From: Parasegetibacter sp. NRK P23
GTDB lineage: Bacteria > Bacteroidota > Bacteroidia > Chitinophagales > Chitinophagaceae
Assembly: GCF_023721715.1 (NCBI RefSeq)
Contig: NZ_JAMDLG010000001.1
Span: 1,181,889 to 1,245,888 of the forward strand
Direction: 5' to 3'
DNA length: 64,000 bases
Of the stretch, positions 8,820 through 16,789 are shown in pieces. Position 1 is the first letter of the stretch, and each line of letters starts with the position of its first letter. Under the pieces are notes generated by a model. The model saw only the letters and a program-made list of their open reading frames with translations, searched no databases and was not told where the DNA came from. The translations under genes and the position numbers were made by a program.

Positions 8820-9842
8820 ATGGCGATCCACAAACTGGCCCTGATCCGTTATAAAACACTGGACGAATGTTTCCGCAACAAATACCGGAAATGGACACTC
8901 GAAGACCTGGTTAATAAAGTGAGCGAAACCCTGTACGAGGCGGAGGGCATTGATTCCGGTGCCAGCAAACGTACGATTCAGGCCGATATCCAGGTGATGC
9001 GCAGCAGCAAGCTCGGCTACAACGCGCCCATCATTGTGCGGGAGAAAAAATATTATTGTTACGAAGACCCTTCCTTCAGCATCACCAAAAATCCCGTAAA
9101 TAAGGCCGATATTACAAAGATGAAAGAAGTGGTGGGTATTCTGAAACAATTCTCAGGATTCAGCTATTTCGACGCCTTCAATGAAATGGTGACACGACTG
9201 GAAAGCCATGTGAACCAATCGGCACAACAAGGGGAAACCTGTATTCAATTCGAGCAGAACCCGCTCCTGAAAGGACTGGAAAACCTCAACCCGCTGTACC
9301 AGGCGGTGTTTCAGCAAAAATCTTTGCTCATCGAATACCAATCTTTCAAAGCGAAACACCCCGCACAGCAAATCTATTTCCCCTATCTTCTGAAGGAATA
9401 CCGCAACCGCTGGTTCCTGATCGCGCGCGAGAAACGACACGCACAACTGATCACGCTTGCACTGGACAGGATACTCAGTTTCCAGCAACTTCCTTATGAA
9501 CCATTCGTTCCCTACAAGGGCATCCCTTTCGAACGGTATTTCTCCGACCTGCTGGGGGTTACCAAATCTGAACGCGACCGCGCCTTTAAAGTTATCCTGG
9601 AAGTGGATGCCGCAAATGCGCCTTACGTGAAAACGAAACCTATTCATCCCTCGCAAACCATTCTGAAAGAAGATGAAAAATCGATCATCCTCCGGCTAGA
9701 TGTGGTATTGAACTTTGAACTGGAAAAAGAGCTGCTCGCTTTTGGCGAATGTTTGAAAGTGCTGGCGCCAAGGGCACTGCAAAACAGGATCAAAAAGCGG
9801 GTGGAGAAAATGATGGGGAATTATGCGGGCGGCACAGCCTAG
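8820..9842 (+). CDS. WYL-domain helix-turn-helix transcriptional regulator
   Basis: 340 aa from the ATG at 8820 (MAIHKLALIRYKTLDECF); an upstream non-ATG start would add 10 residues. The N-terminal about 75 residues hold a winged helix (WTLEDLVNKVSETL, then GASKRTIQADIQVMR). The WYL domain lies about residues 160-225, with SLLIEYQSFKAK and LKEYRNRWFLIAREKRHAQ. A WCX-like C-terminal part follows to the end (LEKELLAFGECLKVLAP). WYL regulators sense nucleic-acid or nucleotide ligands. Position opposite rtcB suggests that it controls RNA repair, standing in for the sigma-54 regulator RtcR of enterobacteria; this is inference. Confidence 0.88.
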   Translation: MAIHKLALIRYKTLDECFRNKYRKWTLEDLVNKVSETLYEAEGIDSGASKRTIQADIQVMRSSKLGYNAPIIVREKKYYCYEDPSFSITKNPVNKADITKMKEVVGILKQFSGFSYFDAFNEMVTRLESHVNQSAQQGETCIQFEQNPLLKGLENLNPLYQAVFQQKSLLIEYQSFKAKHPAQQIYFPYLLKEYRNRWFLIAREKRHAQLITLALDRILSFQQLPYEPFVPYKGIPFERYFSDLLGVTKSERDRAFKVILEVDAANAPYVKTKPIHPSQTILKEDEKSIILRLDVVLNFELEKELLAFGECLKVLAPRALQNRIKKRVEKMMGNYAGGTA

Positions 9843-9999
9843 CGAAAAGTGACCTGGCCTGAAAACCGAAGGCAGCGCAGGGCTGAAACAAATGTTGCAT
9901 ATGCGCAGGAAATAATGTTCATCAATCTTTTGGACTGGCACTATAACAACCTTCCCCTTCCGTTGTGTCACTCACTGCATCGTCCGGAGGGCTATTGAG

Positions 10000-10992
10000 C
10001 TATACTTCCCAATATTGTTCCACGATATACTTGATTATCCCTGCATAAGCTTTTGGATGCGGCGGTTGCGTGAATACCCTGAACTGATCGTGCGTGGTAT
10101 GAAACCCCATGTAAAAAAGCCAGAAACCAATGGAGAGGTAAGGCACGGCTTTCAGTTCTTCCTCACTTACGGCGCGGCGTTCCCGGTACCCTTCCAGGAA
10201 AACCTGGTAAGCATTATCCGCCGCGTCCTGTGTGATGCGGTTGGTGTAAACATCCAGCACGAGGTGTTGCCAGAACGACATCATATCGTTCACCTGCCAG
10301 CCGTACCCCATAAAATCGAAATCGAAAAGCGTGACCGCGTCGCCATCAAAATGGAAATTCTTTGGGAGGAAGTCGAAATGGCAATACCCATGTGAGAAAT
10401 GGGATGTATCCGTTTGTGAGAACCTTGTCTCCACCTGTTTTGCCATTTGCTGCAGCCAGGTATATGTTTCCTGGTCGTCCGAGAATACAGGTTTCAGTCT
10501 TTCGAGCGGGGTAAACAAGGTGGTATTGAAATCGAATGTCCACCGGGCATTTCCTTTTGGAAACGTTGACGCGGCAAGGTGGAAGTCGGCCACTTCCCGG
10601 CCCAGATTTTGGAGCTGGCGTTCATTCGGTATTCGCTCCGATTTTCCAGAAGCGTAACTGAAGAGTACCGCATACCTGGTTCCTTCTACCGCATTGATCT
10701 CCAGGATGGCTTCGCCGGCGGCGGCTGTAATTGGGTAAGAAACGGAAACACCAGCATTTTTCAGGTGCAATAACAAATCAACTTCTTCTTTTATTTGCGG
10801 AAGCGTGCGGTGGGACGACCTGTACACCCTGAGAATGTGTTTTAGGTTTTGCGATTCAACAAGATAGGTGTCGCCAACACCACGCACCAGGAAAGTGCAT
10901 TGAACATTGCCGAGGCCGTAGTGGCTTGTAATCAGTTGCGCTAATGATTCAGGGTCGAGGGTGGAATAGGTGGCGGGAAAAACAGGTTTCAT
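10000..10992 (-). CDS. Aminoglycoside phosphotransferase/homoserine kinase-like phosphotransferase
   Basis: 330 aa, ATG at 10990-10992. It has the APH-family kinase fold: an N-lobe with HILRVYRSSHRTLPQIKEEVDLL (Lys/Arg and Glu positions, about 52-74), the catalytic loop HGYCHFDFLPKNFHFDG (HxDxxxxN, about 202-218) and the metal-binding FDFDFMGYG (about 224-232). The family phosphorylates small hydroxylated molecules, including homoserine, choline and aminoglycosides; the sequence does not fix the substrate. It is convergent with the WYL gene and stands alone. Confidence 0.85.
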   Translation of the reverse strand: MKPVFPATYSTLDPESLAQLITSHYGLGNVQCTFLVRGVGDTYLVESQNLKHILRVYRSSHRTLPQIKEEVDLLLHLKNAGVSVSYPITAAAGEAILEINAVEGTRYAVLFSYASGKSERIPNERQLQNLGREVADFHLAASTFPKGNARWTFDFNTTLFTPLERLKPVFSDDQETYTWLQQMAKQVETRFSQTDTSHFSHGYCHFDFLPKNFHFDGDAVTLFDFDFMGYGWQVNDMMSFWQHLVLDVYTNRITQDAADNAYQVFLEGYRERRAVSEEELKAVPYLSIGFWLFYMGFHTTHDQFRVFTQPPHPKAYAGIIKYIVEQYWEV

Positions 10993-11021
10993 GAAGACGA
11001 TTTAAAACGCAAGGGTTTGCA

Positions 11022-11051
11022 AAATAAAAAGCCCCGCAATAATGCAGGGCT
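11022..11051 (-). terminator. Rho-independent terminator after tRNA-Ser
   Basis: On the minus strand AGCCCTGC, loop ATTATT and GCGGGGCT form an 8-base-pair stem (one G-T pair) followed by TTTTTATTTT. It begins eight bases beyond the tRNA-Ser 3' end. Confidence 0.85.
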
Positions 11052-11058
11052 CTATCGG

Positions 11059-11145
11059 CGGAGACGGCGAGATTCGAACTCGCGATACGGTTTCCCGTAT
11101 ACACACTTTCCAGGCGTGCTCCTTCAACCACTCGGACACGTCTCC
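11059..11145 (-). tRNA. tRNA-Ser (anticodon GGA)
   Basis: The 87-base cloverleaf reads GGAGACG at the 5' end, pairing with CGTCTCC, and has discriminator G. The anticodon stem-loop is CACGC-CTGGAAA-GTGTG with anticodon GGA (plus-strand bases 11109-11111). A long variable arm (TATACGGGAAACCGTATC) marks a class II tRNA, as expected for serine. The T arm GCGAG-TTCGAAT-CTCGC is perfect. CCA is not encoded. It reads serine codons UCC and UCU. Confidence 0.97.
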
Positions 11146-11286
11146 GTATTTTTCAGGACGGCAAAGATAGCAAAGTATCCGATATGAACAAGTTTTCCTG
11201 TAAACCGCTTTCTTACAAGTGTTTACCCTACACCTGCCATTCTTTTTCCCGGAATCCATACTTTTGAAACCACAAAATTCCGCTTC

Positions 11287-11925
11287 ATGACTACCTACGC
11301 AGAAATCTTCGAAAACAACCGCCAATGGGTGGCCTCCAAAACAGGGAAAAACCCCGACTTTTTTAAGAAGATCGCGCAATCACAGGAACCGGAGTACCTG
11401 TACATCGGGTGCAGCGACAGTCGGGTAACAGCGGAAGAAATGATGGGCCTTGAGCCCGGAGAAGTATTCGTACACCGTAACATCGCCAACCTGGTGAACG
11501 CCGGCGACCTGAACGTGCTCGCCGTGATCGAATATGCCGTGAAATACCTGGGTGTAAAAAACATCATCGTTTGCGGGCACTACAACTGCGGTGGCGTGAA
11601 AGCCGCCATGCAGGCACAGGACCTGGGCATCCTCAATCCCTGGCTGCGCAATATCCGCGACGTGTACCGCCTGCACAAGGAAGAACTGAACGCCATCCAG
11701 GATGAACGCCAACGCTACAACCGCCTCGTGGAACTGAACGTACAGGAACAATGCATCAACGTCACCAAGCTCGCCACCGTACAACAGGGCTTCCTGAAAA
11801 ACGGGTACCCCGTAGTGCACGGCTGGGTCTTCGATCTGGAATCAGGGTTATTGAAAGACCTGGAACTCGACTTCCCCAAAATCCTGCACAACATCCAGGA
11901 GATCTATGACCTCACGGGAAAATAA
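11287..11925 (+). CDS. Beta-class carbonic anhydrase
   Basis: 212 aa. It interconverts CO2 and bicarbonate with a zinc ion. The zinc ligands and active-site dyad are clear: YIGCSDSRV (Cys, Asp-Arg dyad, about residues 40-48) and VCGHYNCGGVKAAM (His and Cys, about 96-109). Length and motifs match the Can/plant-type beta class. A -7-like box TACTTTTG (11269-11276) lies 10 bases before the ATG. A short hairpin with a T-tract follows the stop codon. The gene stands alone and is probably a housekeeping supplier of bicarbonate. Confidence 0.96.
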   Translation: MTTYAEIFENNRQWVASKTGKNPDFFKKIAQSQEPEYLYIGCSDSRVTAEEMMGLEPGEVFVHRNIANLVNAGDLNVLAVIEYAVKYLGVKNIIVCGHYNCGGVKAAMQAQDLGILNPWLRNIRDVYRLHKEELNAIQDERQRYNRLVELNVQEQCINVTKLATVQQGFLKNGYPVVHGWVFDLESGLLKDLELDFPKILHNIQEIYDLTGK

Positions 11926-11948
11926 AGCGGCCTTACCGGCAGCTTTTT
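11926..11948 (+). terminator. Probable terminator after carbonic anhydrase
   Basis: AGC-G-GCC and GGC-A-GCT form a six-pair stem with one mismatch, followed by TTTTT, starting at the last base of the stop-codon region. The stem is short, so efficiency is uncertain. Confidence 0.5.
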
Positions 11949-12001
11949 CAGCGTATATTTAAGGTTCAACAACCTGTCTTGCCAATACCAAACGCCATCC
12001 G

Positions 12002-12988
12002 ATGAAACACGTATCCATACTCGTACCAAGAGGCATGAGCAGCCTTACCAATATTGAAGGTTCCTACCAATTGCTTTCGGAAGTGAACAGCATGATGCTG
12101 GAAATGGGGCGCGATCCCATCTTCGACATCAAACTGGTAGGGCTAACCCGCTCCTCCAAACAAAGGAACGGGCTCTTTACGGTAAGCCCGGATTTTTTAA
12201 TCGGAGAAGTGCTCAAAACAGATCTTATCATTATCCCGGCGCTCTTTGGTCAGATGCCCGAGGCCTTCGCCATGAACAAGGATTTCCTCCCCTGGATCAC
12301 CCAACAATACGCCGATGGTGCTGAAGTAGCCAGCTTCTGTATCGGTTCTTTCTTTCTCGCCCAAACAGGTTTACTCAACGGACGCAAATGCGCCACGCAC
12401 TGGAGGTTTGCCAATGAATTCAGGACCATGTTCCCGGACGCAAACCTGGTAGATGACCGCATTCTTACTGAAGACAAAGGCATTTATACCAGTGGAGGCG
12501 CATATTCATACCTCAATCTATTGGTATACCTCGTGGAGAAATATGCGGGCCGGGACATCGCTGTAATTACCGCGAAGTCTTTTATGATCGATATCGACCG
12601 CCACAGCCAATCCCCCTTCATCATTTTCAACGGTCAAAAGGAACACGACGATACGGAAATCAAAAAGGCCCAGGAATTCATCGAAAAAAACTTCACCGAA
12701 AAAATTTCCGTGGACCAACTGGCCGATATGCTCGCTTTGGGCAGAAGGAGTCTTGAACGGCGCTTCAAAAAAGCGACCAGCAACACCGTGATTGAATACA
12801 TCCAACGGGTAAAAATGGAAGCCGCCAAGAAAAGCTTTGAAACCAGCCGGAAGAACATCAATGAGGTGATGTATGATGTGGGCTATTCTGATATGAAAGC
12901 CTTCCGTACAATTTTCCGGAAAACCACGGGCTTATCGCCTGTCGCCTATAAAAACAAATACAACAAAGACGCGATTGTGCTTGCTTAA
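12002..12988 (+). CDS. GlxA-family transcriptional regulator (DJ-1/PfpI domain plus AraC helix-turn-helix)
   Basis: 328 aa. The N-terminal about 200 residues are a DJ-1/PfpI-like (class I amidotransferase-like) domain with a nucleophile-elbow Cys in SFCIGSFFLA (about 116-125), used in this family for ligand sensing rather than catalysis. The C-terminal about 95 residues are an AraC-type DNA-binding pair: ISVDQLADMLALGRRSLERRF and INEVMYDVGYSDMKAFRTIF. It is a lone gene; no adjacent target is evident. A binding site could not be identified from sequence alone. Confidence 0.92.
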   Translation: MKHVSILVPRGMSSLTNIEGSYQLLSEVNSMMLEMGRDPIFDIKLVGLTRSSKQRNGLFTVSPDFLIGEVLKTDLIIIPALFGQMPEAFAMNKDFLPWITQQYADGAEVASFCIGSFFLAQTGLLNGRKCATHWRFANEFRTMFPDANLVDDRILTEDKGIYTSGGAYSYLNLLVYLVEKYAGRDIAVITAKSFMIDIDRHSQSPFIIFNGQKEHDDTEIKKAQEFIEKNFTEKISVDQLADMLALGRRSLERRFKKATSNTVIEYIQRVKMEAAKKSFETSRKNINEVMYDVGYSDMKAFRTIFRKTTGLSPVAYKNKYNKDAIVLA

Positions 12989-13057
12989 TATAGTGCGCGG
13001 TCAGCCGCCATATTCAACGGATCACTACAAATATCACTCATCAGGCTGTTGGTGGAA

Positions 13058-13405
13058 TCATTTTTTCTGAATGCAATAAGAGGTAATATATTGTACCTCA
13101 CCCTCCGTATTAAACTCATAAATATCACAGGCAGCAACAAACGAAACACGATTGTTGTCCCGCAAAAATTCCGCTGTGCCATTCACCACTACTTTGCTGC
13201 CGCCGTCAATTACATGGAACGTTTTAAAATCTGTATCCACCGTTTTGAAATAAGCGCTTACTTTTTCACATTGCTCCATGATCGCCGTCCTGCCCTGATA
13301 CACCGCTTCTTCTACCACCGTCCACTCAGCGGTATCCGATATGAAATCGTACGTCTTTTCAAAAGCGCCTTCTGAAAATGCTTTCGCTATTGCTTCTTTT
13401 GTCAT
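13058..13405 (-). CDS. NTF2-like/SnoaL-like small protein
   Basis: 115 aa, compact and without a signal peptide. The pattern FSEGAFEKTYDFISDTAEWTV, then AIMEQCEKVSAYF and a C-terminal run of beta strands (VVNGTAEFLRDN, VSFVAACDIYEFN) is that of the cone-shaped NTF2/SnoaL fold. Members include isomerases, hydrolases and non-enzymes, and no catalytic set can be assigned. It starts 12 bases after the DinB-like gene ends, on the same strand, so both may share a transcript. Confidence 0.8.
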   Translation of the reverse strand: MTKEAIAKAFSEGAFEKTYDFISDTAEWTVVEEAVYQGRTAIMEQCEKVSAYFKTVDTDFKTFHVIDGGSKVVVNGTAEFLRDNNRVSFVAACDIYEFNTEGEVQYITSYCIQKK

Positions 13406-13417
13406 TGTATGTTGTTT

Positions 13418-13945
13418 TCATTCCTGAATTTCAAGTGACTTTGTATTGAGCGCCTGAAGTATCTGCTGCATTTGCCTGGTATGTCTTCGCCCATGACAGA
13501 TCACGAAACAGGCCCATTCCCAACGTGTGAAAACACCGAGTTCCGGGAAAGGAAAAGCCGTGCAGGAATGGGAGAAGTCCAATGTAGCGATGGCATGCCG
13601 GATGGCTTTTCGTGTTTGCAGGAAATTGCTCACCTGCGTCAAAAGATCTTTTTCACTTTTTGAGGGCAGGATCATTTCCGGAGAAGACATCTTCATGTCA
13701 AAATTCAGGAATATACTTTTGATGGTGGCCACTTTCTCATCCGGCTTACGCATGGTTTCAACCGTTGGCCCGCGCAGCAATTCAGGCACGCCACTTTCAG
13801 AAAGGAGAATATGTTCTGCCACCTGCCCGGCGGTCCAGCCACCGGAGGAAGGAACAGCATTCAACTGGCTGGCGGAAAACTGCGTGAGTGTTTCCGCGAA
13901 TTCAATTGTACTGCGGTCAAGTTCCGCAAGGAGATCACGTACCAT
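13418..13945 (-). CDS. DinB-superfamily protein
   Basis: 175 aa, a predicted four-helix bundle. It shows the DinB/YfiT features: LNAVPSSGGWTAGQVAEHILLSE (His of the metal site, about residues 29-51) and a C-terminal HGRRHTRQMQQIL (two further His, about 151-163). Three such His typically bind a divalent metal. Relatives are thiol transferases of low-molecular-weight thiols or damage-inducible proteins of unknown function. It is followed closely by the NTF2-like gene. Confidence 0.85.
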   Translation of the reverse strand: MVRDLLAELDRSTIEFAETLTQFSASQLNAVPSSGGWTAGQVAEHILLSESGVPELLRGPTVETMRKPDEKVATIKSIFLNFDMKMSSPEMILPSKSEKDLLTQVSNFLQTRKAIRHAIATLDFSHSCTAFPFPELGVFTRWEWACFVICHGRRHTRQMQQILQALNTKSLEIQE

Positions 13946-14034
13946 AAGGAAGATTTGTGTGCAGCAAACCTACTTCTCTGGCACATGGAACCAGCGGTGC
14001 GGTTCCGACCAATTTCAGGGGAAATGCGACACCA

Positions 14035-14358
14035 TCAGGCCCGGCACGCTTCGGCACAGGCGCGGCATGCTTCAGCGCATATCCTGCAATGCTCATGGTG
14101 ATGCGCATGCTTTTCACATTCCTCGGCGCAAGCGGTACAAATTTCGGCACAGAGTACCATGACCGGTTTTCCGAAGGAAGAGTCCCGGGAAAGAAATTCC
14201 GCGCACATTGTGCAGATCGCTGCACAATCCAGGCATTTTTCCACACACCCCACATGGTCGGCATTTGCCATACGAATGCATTCCGAGGCGCACCAGTTGC
14301 AGGCCCGCATGCAGGAGAGGCAGGCCAGTATTGCTTTTTCAGTTGCTTCGTTTTTCAT
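14035..14358 (-). CDS. Four-helix-bundle copper-storage protein (Csp/DUF326)
   Basis: 107 aa with 19 Cys, most spaced as CxxxC or CxxC so that they line the inside of a four-helix bundle (for example CLSCMRACNWCASEC, CLDCAAICTMC, CAEICTACAEEC and CRICAEACRACAEAC). Csp proteins of this size bind many Cu(I) ions in the core. A His cluster (HAHHHEH, about residues 84-90) sits at a helix end and may be an entry site. No Tat or Sec signal is present, so it should be cytosolic (Csp3-like). It is flanked by unrelated genes on the same strand. Confidence 0.93.
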   Translation of the reverse strand: MKNEATEKAILACLSCMRACNWCASECIRMANADHVGCVEKCLDCAAICTMCAEFLSRDSSFGKPVMVLCAEICTACAEECEKHAHHHEHCRICAEACRACAEACRA

Positions 14359-14425
14359 TGCTGTTCATTTTGGTGAAGAATCGGTTTACTGAACAGGTAA
14401 TGAAAAAACCAGGCCTTGGCCGTTT

Positions 14426-15634
14426 TCAGGATAACCTGCGCATCAACTCCAGACAGGCACGGCCATTGTGGTAGGGACATTTCCAGAAGCCAGCCTTGTC
14501 TTCGTTCCGGAGTACGGTATTTTGTCCATCAATTCCCCAGAACCATTCACCTTTATCTTTATCCATCAGTTTTTCCTGGATGAACATCCAGGTTTGTTGC
14601 GCATGTTTCAACCAGACTTCTTCACCGCTCAACTGCCAGGCGTTACAGAACCCTACCAGCGCCTCGGCCTGTGGCCACCAATGTTTTTCCCGTACGAAAA
14701 GTGTGTGATCGGGATTAGATTCGTACCACAGTCCGCCATCCGCATCAAGGCCCGCGCAAGCGGCTTCCGTTAACCGAAGAGACACATTGCGCATTTCAGT
14801 GGTACCGGTGTTCTCCTCCAACGCCAGCGCCGCTTCATAGAGTAACCAGGCCGCTTCAATATCGTGCCCGAAAGACACATCTTCAGAACGGGGCACCCAA
14901 TCCACGGAAAAGAAGAGCTGCAGGTGCCCGGATGTTTTACAAATGATTTTATCCCGGAAAATTGCGAGCAGTTCGCTGATCCGCTGCTTCAACAGCGCGT
15001 CGGGCCAGACGCGGTACAAAGCAGTATAGGCCTCCAGTACATGGAGGTGCGTGTTCATTGATTTGGGCTCGTTGGCATCTTTTTCACTCAGGCGCTGGTC
15101 CGGTAACGGGAGCCAGTTTTCATCCAACGCTTCCGTATAGCCGCCGTGAATTCGGTCGTAACAATGTGTTTCGATGGAGTGAAAGAGCGCAATGGCTTCG
15201 TTTTTAGCGGTTTCGTTTCCCGTGGCCTGGAAATAAGCCGTGTAGCCGTAAAGCGCGAAGGCCTGGGCATAGGTTTGCTTTTTACCGTCCAGCTTTTCGC
15301 CGTTCCGGTCAACGGTCCAGTAAACGCCGCCATTTACCGCATCGCGGAAATAATCCAGCATGTATTTAAAGGCACGTTTTGCCACCGCGATGCATTGCCG
15401 GGTATTGGTCACTTCGCTGGCGGCGGAAAAGGTCCATAAAATACGGGCGTTCAGCACAACGCCTTTCGGAGCCGACTGATCCAGCCGGTTGTCACCGTCC
15501 CTTCTGGCATAGAATCCGCCATAGTGGCGATCGGTCATGTTTTTTTTCCAGTAAGAAAGAATATTGGTCAGTTCATTTTTCGCTTGCTGATAGAGGTCGT
15601 GTTTTATTTCCTTTGCTGATCGGTGTTCGTTCAT
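14426..15634 (-). CDS. Cellobiose 2-epimerase-like enzyme (AGE family)
   Basis: 402 aa, an (alpha/alpha)6 barrel of the N-acylglucosamine 2-epimerase superfamily. Motifs typical of cellobiose 2-epimerases are present: KGVVLNARILWTFSAA (about residues 57-72), KSMNTHLHVLEAY (about 190-202), DVSFGHDIEAAWLL (catalytic His, about 249-262), HWWPQAEALVGF (about 318-329) and FWKCPYHNGRACLEL (about 384-398). These enzymes convert the reducing-end glucose of beta-1,4-linked disaccharides to mannose, a step in mannan or cellobiose use. There is no signal peptide. No sugar-utilisation partner lies nearby, so the substrate is inferred from family motifs only. Confidence 0.88.
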   Translation of the reverse strand: MNEHRSAKEIKHDLYQQAKNELTNILSYWKKNMTDRHYGGFYARRDGDNRLDQSAPKGVVLNARILWTFSAASEVTNTRQCIAVAKRAFKYMLDYFRDAVNGGVYWTVDRNGEKLDGKKQTYAQAFALYGYTAYFQATGNETAKNEAIALFHSIETHCYDRIHGGYTEALDENWLPLPDQRLSEKDANEPKSMNTHLHVLEAYTALYRVWPDALLKQRISELLAIFRDKIICKTSGHLQLFFSVDWVPRSEDVSFGHDIEAAWLLYEAALALEENTGTTEMRNVSLRLTEAACAGLDADGGLWYESNPDHTLFVREKHWWPQAEALVGFCNAWQLSGEEVWLKHAQQTWMFIQEKLMDKDKGEWFWGIDGQNTVLRNEDKAGFWKCPYHNGRACLELMRRLS

Positions 15635-15886
15635 TTTAATACGTTGGACAGGTTCGCTATGGTATTGCTTTCAAATATAACTTTCTGAGTCCAATGACAA
15701 GCATACTGTTTGAGCGTAGCGCCTTGAAAATCACACAAAACCGGCAGGAACACCTATGTATAAACGCCGATAAACTGGCTGAAGAAGATTGTTTGAATTT
15801 TGCAAGTTCCTGTTTCGTGTTCGCTACCGTGACCCCTCCTGCCAGGCCTACCTTTGATGTATCAAACACCTGAAAAATTTACAGCA

Positions 15887-16726
15887 ATGAAACACAAAGT
15901 ATGGTACATTACGGGAGCCTCCAAAGGCCTGGGGCTGTCCCTGGTTAAAAAACTGCTTGAGCAGGGTTACAAGGTGGCCGCTACTTCCCGCAGCATCAGC
16001 GACCTGGAGAAAGCCGCAGGAAAGCGTTCCGAAAACTTCCTCCCCCTCGCGGTGGACATCCTGAACGAGCAAAGCGTGGAACAAAGCATCCAGGATACCC
16101 TCTCTCACTTCGGACAACTGGATGTAGTGGTGAATAATGCGGGATATGGACTCGCGGGCGCACTGGAAGAACTGAGCGACAAGGAAGCAAGGGCCAATTT
16201 TGATGTGAACGTATTCGGAACGCTCAACGTGATCCGGCATGCCATGCCTCATTTGCGCCAACAGCAGGCGGGACATATCTTCAACATCGCGTCTATTGGT
16301 GGCTTTGCGGGCGGCTTCCCCGGCTTCGGCATTTACTGCGCCACCAAATTCGCGGTACACGGCTTAACGGAATCCCTCGCACATGAAATTGAAGCGTTCC
16401 ATGTAAAGGCCACGGTGGTGATGCCTGGCTATTTCAGAACGAATTTCCTCACCAGTGGCTCTTTGTCTACACCGCAACAGGAGATCGCTGCATACAAAAC
16501 TGTTCGGGAAGTACAGGACGCGCATACCAACCAGTACAATGGCAACCAGCAGGGTGATCCTGAAAAAGCCGCGGAAGTAATGATCGCGGTAGCAGAACAG
16601 GACAATCCGCCGATCCACCTTTTCCTGGGCCCAGATGCCTACCAGTTCGCGGAAGCCAAAATGGATGTGGTAAAAACAGATATGGAAGCAGTGAAAACAC
16701 TGGCCACCGCCACGTCATTTTCTTAA
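15887..16726 (+). CDS. Short-chain dehydrogenase/reductase (classical SDR)
   Basis: 279 aa from the ATG at 15887; an upstream ATG at 15857 would add 10 residues. It has the cofactor motif TGASKGLG (about residues 9-16), the structural NNAGYG (about 85-90) and the catalytic Ser-Tyr-Lys set in NIASIGGF and YCATK (about 137-160). Arg after the second strand (SRSIS) favours NADP(H). Length and C-terminus match oxidoreductases of unknown substrate. The next gene on the same strand is an AraC regulator 63 bases on, separated by a strong hairpin. Confidence 0.92.
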   Translation: MKHKVWYITGASKGLGLSLVKKLLEQGYKVAATSRSISDLEKAAGKRSENFLPLAVDILNEQSVEQSIQDTLSHFGQLDVVVNNAGYGLAGALEELSDKEARANFDVNVFGTLNVIRHAMPHLRQQQAGHIFNIASIGGFAGGFPGFGIYCATKFAVHGLTESLAHEIEAFHVKATVVMPGYFRTNFLTSGSLSTPQQEIAAYKTVREVQDAHTNQYNGNQQGDPEKAAEVMIAVAEQDNPPIHLFLGPDAYQFAEAKMDVVKTDMEAVKTLATATSFS

Positions 16727-16735
16727 CGGCGAAGC

Positions 16736-16775
16736 TCCCGCCGGGGGTGCCGCTATAGCGGTGCCACCGGTGGGA
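16736..16775. repeat. Strong 40-base imperfect palindrome between the SDR and AraC genes
   Basis: The bases from 16736 to 16753 pair with 16758 to 16775 around the loop TATA. Seventeen of 18 positions can pair, counting three G-T pairs, with one G-A mismatch. An A-run, not a T-run, follows on the plus strand, so a terminator is not the obvious reading. It ends 14 bases before the next start codon. It could be a leader structure, a dispersed palindromic element or a protein site. Confidence 0.55.
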
Positions 16776-16789
16776 AAAAACCATTCGAT

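Noticed and set aside
15657-15869. 70-codon minus-strand frame upstream of the SDR gene
   Set aside because: No domain, no promoter, and it overlaps the likely promoter of the SDR gene.
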